DNA of 15,814 bases from JBOFDK01 sp051656485 (GTDB lineage: Bacteria; Bacillota; Clostridia; Lachnospirales; Cellulosilyticaceae), in the NCBI GenBank assembly GCA_051656485.1, contig JBOGBZ010000196.1:1-15814 (forward strand). Reading direction: 5' to 3'. The position numbers and the translations under genes were made by a program. Shown one piece after another: positions 15,301-15,814 of this stretch; position 1 is the stretch's first letter; the number at the start of each line of letters is the position of its first letter. The notes beneath the pieces were generated by a model. It worked only from the letters and a program-made list of their open reading frames with translations, ran no database searches and was not told the DNA's origin.

Positions 15301-15511
15301 CAAACTTACTTCGCATCGTTTCAGCTGTACGCTCACCGCCATTGGTCTGCCCATACAATGCGTAGCAAATCGCATCTAGGATAGTGGTTTTACCCGCACC
15401 AGTAGGGCCATGGATCAAAAACATATTGGTATCCGCTAAAAGCGTAAAGTCGATAACCTCTGTTCCCCCATAAGGTCCAAAGGCTTTCATTATAAGTTGT
15501 TTAGGCCTCAT
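12392..15511 (-). CDS. sbcC: Exonuclease SbcCD subunit SbcC (Rad50-like ATPase)
   Basis: Large SMC-type ATPase of 1039 residues that pairs with nuclease SbcD to open DNA hairpins and process blocked DNA ends. The N-terminal ATPase half has Walker A GPTGAGKT at 35-42 and the Q-loop region QVIMIAQNKF at 152-161. Two long coiled-coil arms (about 180-510 and 550-870, rich in Glu, Lys, Gln) flank a zinc hook, CPVC at 526-529. The C-terminal half has signature LSGGES at 944-949, Walker B MFIDEGFGTLD near 976-986 and the switch His in IISHV near 1012. ATG has GAGGAGG six bases upstream. The start overlaps the 3' end of sbcD by 11 bases, the usual coupled sbcDC layout. No frameshift or truncation is seen. 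Confidence 0.97.
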   Translation of the reverse strand: MRPKQLIMKAFGPYGGTEVIDFTLLADTNMFLIHGPTGAGKTTILDAICYALYGQTNGGERTAETMRSKFAKEDEGAEVELIFSIRENEYKITRSPRFERPKKRGEGTTTEETRATLYQKSGEDYVLLAAKPVEVERKIQELLTFNINQFRQVIMIAQNKFRELLTAPSVERQKILQDIFETGIYQSMEKNLEQINARLTDQVKEKAHSYGTILDAIDHEGHETLQQYKETKVIGNAKEVIQLLGEMKVTKNETIAHQTVKIKNLKQQLEVLQKQLIEATEKQNNYTKKLAYEKQLTAFKEEEPKYQRLKEQLEKANQIAPLVVLEESLQTAESSLKHLNQVIEDAKVKKAQLTETFGIWKEKKESLLAGEGHIEELTKEYQHLESYRQRVESLAEDKNNYQRIEQTVKQITEKIATVESGMIKRTEALKEGEEELGKKEHLMKSMTDTQVLLGKVGGILERQVEIEEKQKEIQETRNQFVILRTQITELKQMEIAHKDAYDTLFESWMLGQAVQLADKLEEGAACPVCGSTHHPKKAESHEGVVSAEQLKEKEKTLTALRTQIIQKEQQQEKEKEYGIKLKEMIEATQKKIEAQLIESNLNTGEVLTKDYQQQLILQLEEDKKTLQHLQKLQENLQQSKEKLEEEKKELQKLMEEKNALQLQAMALQTKIEAITKELPPAFQEKEALYGRLETIQKERQAFEAEKTAVTERLEKLMLEVARYETLLEVNEKDYGVQEKEYKLKKESFSQTKQTLGVEEESVYEALKEVLRQQVTHTEELQDYTTKRAIVEAAYEEIQETVKDFDSTLVEELQEKFRESTEAKEQIQLAKNTLESQVTEYTKQCDTLEALYTTNEEVLKEQQLVSRMTMLAKGKNTKGLSFERYIQSSIFDEVLESANQKLRPMTSSRYELFRTDDLKRKNAQAGLDIAVIDNYVGEVRPVNTLSGGESFMAALALALGLADVISRLAGAATLDTMFIDEGFGTLDEESLEMAIKVLLGLQDTGRLVGIISHVRELREQIPARLEIISTKKGSHAAFRV

Positions 15512-15814
15512 TGTTCGCCTCCTCTATTTTCTTAATCATTTCTGCCATGGCTACTTTTTCTTCTTCCTCGAAGCTCTCCTCACTTACGAAGTCGATAAAG
15601 TCGCTAAAAAGCTCTACCATTGATTTTTTGCGTTTAGCTACAAAGTCCGCTTGTTTAGTCGTATCATCCTTACGCCTTCCTGCTACAGCTACCTTCTCTG
15701 CACCTAATATATAAGGATAAATATTACGTAATGTGCCTACCATATCTTCTGTCTCTCTATCCGTAATGCGTGCATAAACATAATCATTCTTCAACTGCTC
15801 TTCTAAAGTCGCAC
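15501..15814 (-). CDS. sbcD: Exonuclease SbcCD subunit SbcD, C-terminal fragment
   Basis: Only the last 103 or so codons of sbcD are in the window; the reading frame stays open to the window edge, so the gene continues beyond 15814. SbcD is the Mn2+-dependent Mre11-type nuclease of the SbcCD complex, but its phosphoesterase motifs lie outside. The visible part reads NDYVYARITDRE followed by LRNIYPYILGAEKV, the C-terminal segment typical of SbcD, then an acidic helical tail. It ends inside the start of sbcC with an 11-base overlap. Identification rests on this tail plus adjacency to sbcC. The internal TTG at 15794 is not the true start. Confidence 0.88.
   Translation of the reverse strand, partial: ATLEEQLKNDYVYARITDRETEDMVGTLRNIYPYILGAEKVAVAGRRKDDTTKQADFVAKRKKSMVELFSDFIDFVSEESFEEEEKVAMAEMIKKIEEANNEA

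Noticed and set aside
1..15814. Search for CRISPR arrays, tRNA/rRNA genes and riboswitches
   Set aside because: No evenly spaced repeats, no tRNA cloverleaf or CCA end, and gaps between genes are mostly under 135 bases, too short for large leader RNAs except at 4879-5137, which is explained by a promoter and a terminator.

Overview
The window is a stretch of chromosome from a low-GC, probably spore-forming member of the Clostridia (Firmicutes). The evidence is the murB-rapZ-yvcK-whiA-crh-like gene order, a SpoIID/LytB-type cell-wall enzyme, strong GGAGG ribosome binding sites, TTGACA/TATAAT-type promoters and AT-rich DNA. I cannot fix the genus from sequence alone; a Lachnospirales-type clostridium is my best guess. 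Every gene I accept lies on the minus strand, so transcription runs from high to low coordinates. I see no rRNA, tRNA, CRISPR array, insertion sequence or integrase. The largest gap without a gene is 259 bases.

Layout in the direction of transcription: (1) the 3' end of sbcD overlaps sbcC, giving the Mre11/Rad50-like nuclease pair (15814-12392). (2) A cell-envelope and regulation operon follows: murB, rapZ, yvcK, whiA and an HPr/Crh-like gene (12309-8251), closed by a clear terminator. These genes link peptidoglycan precursor synthesis, central carbon metabolism and cell division. (3) A small Bfd-type [2Fe-2S] protein with its own terminator (8117-7896). (4) An unrecognised 330-residue protein that looks like a clostripain (C11) fold without its catalytic His and Cys (7812-6820). 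(5) A secreted SpoIID/LytB-domain protein with its own terminator (6754-5138). (6) A compact, AT-richer accessory cassette of three coupled genes: XRE repressor, ImmA/IrrE zinc peptidase and PIN-domain nuclease (4878-2793). (7) queA with its own strong promoter and terminator (2660-1626). (8) An SDR oxidoreductase joined stop-to-start to an acyl-ACP thioesterase (1532-3).

The item most worth follow-up is the XRE/ImmA-IrrE/PIN cassette. It has its own promoter, whose -10 box lies inside a 16-base perfect palindrome. The layout suggests a repressor-plus-protease switch controlling an RNase, as in toxin-antitoxin or phage-defence modules. The second is the apparent pseudo-caspase encoded upstream of the SpoIID-like gene.
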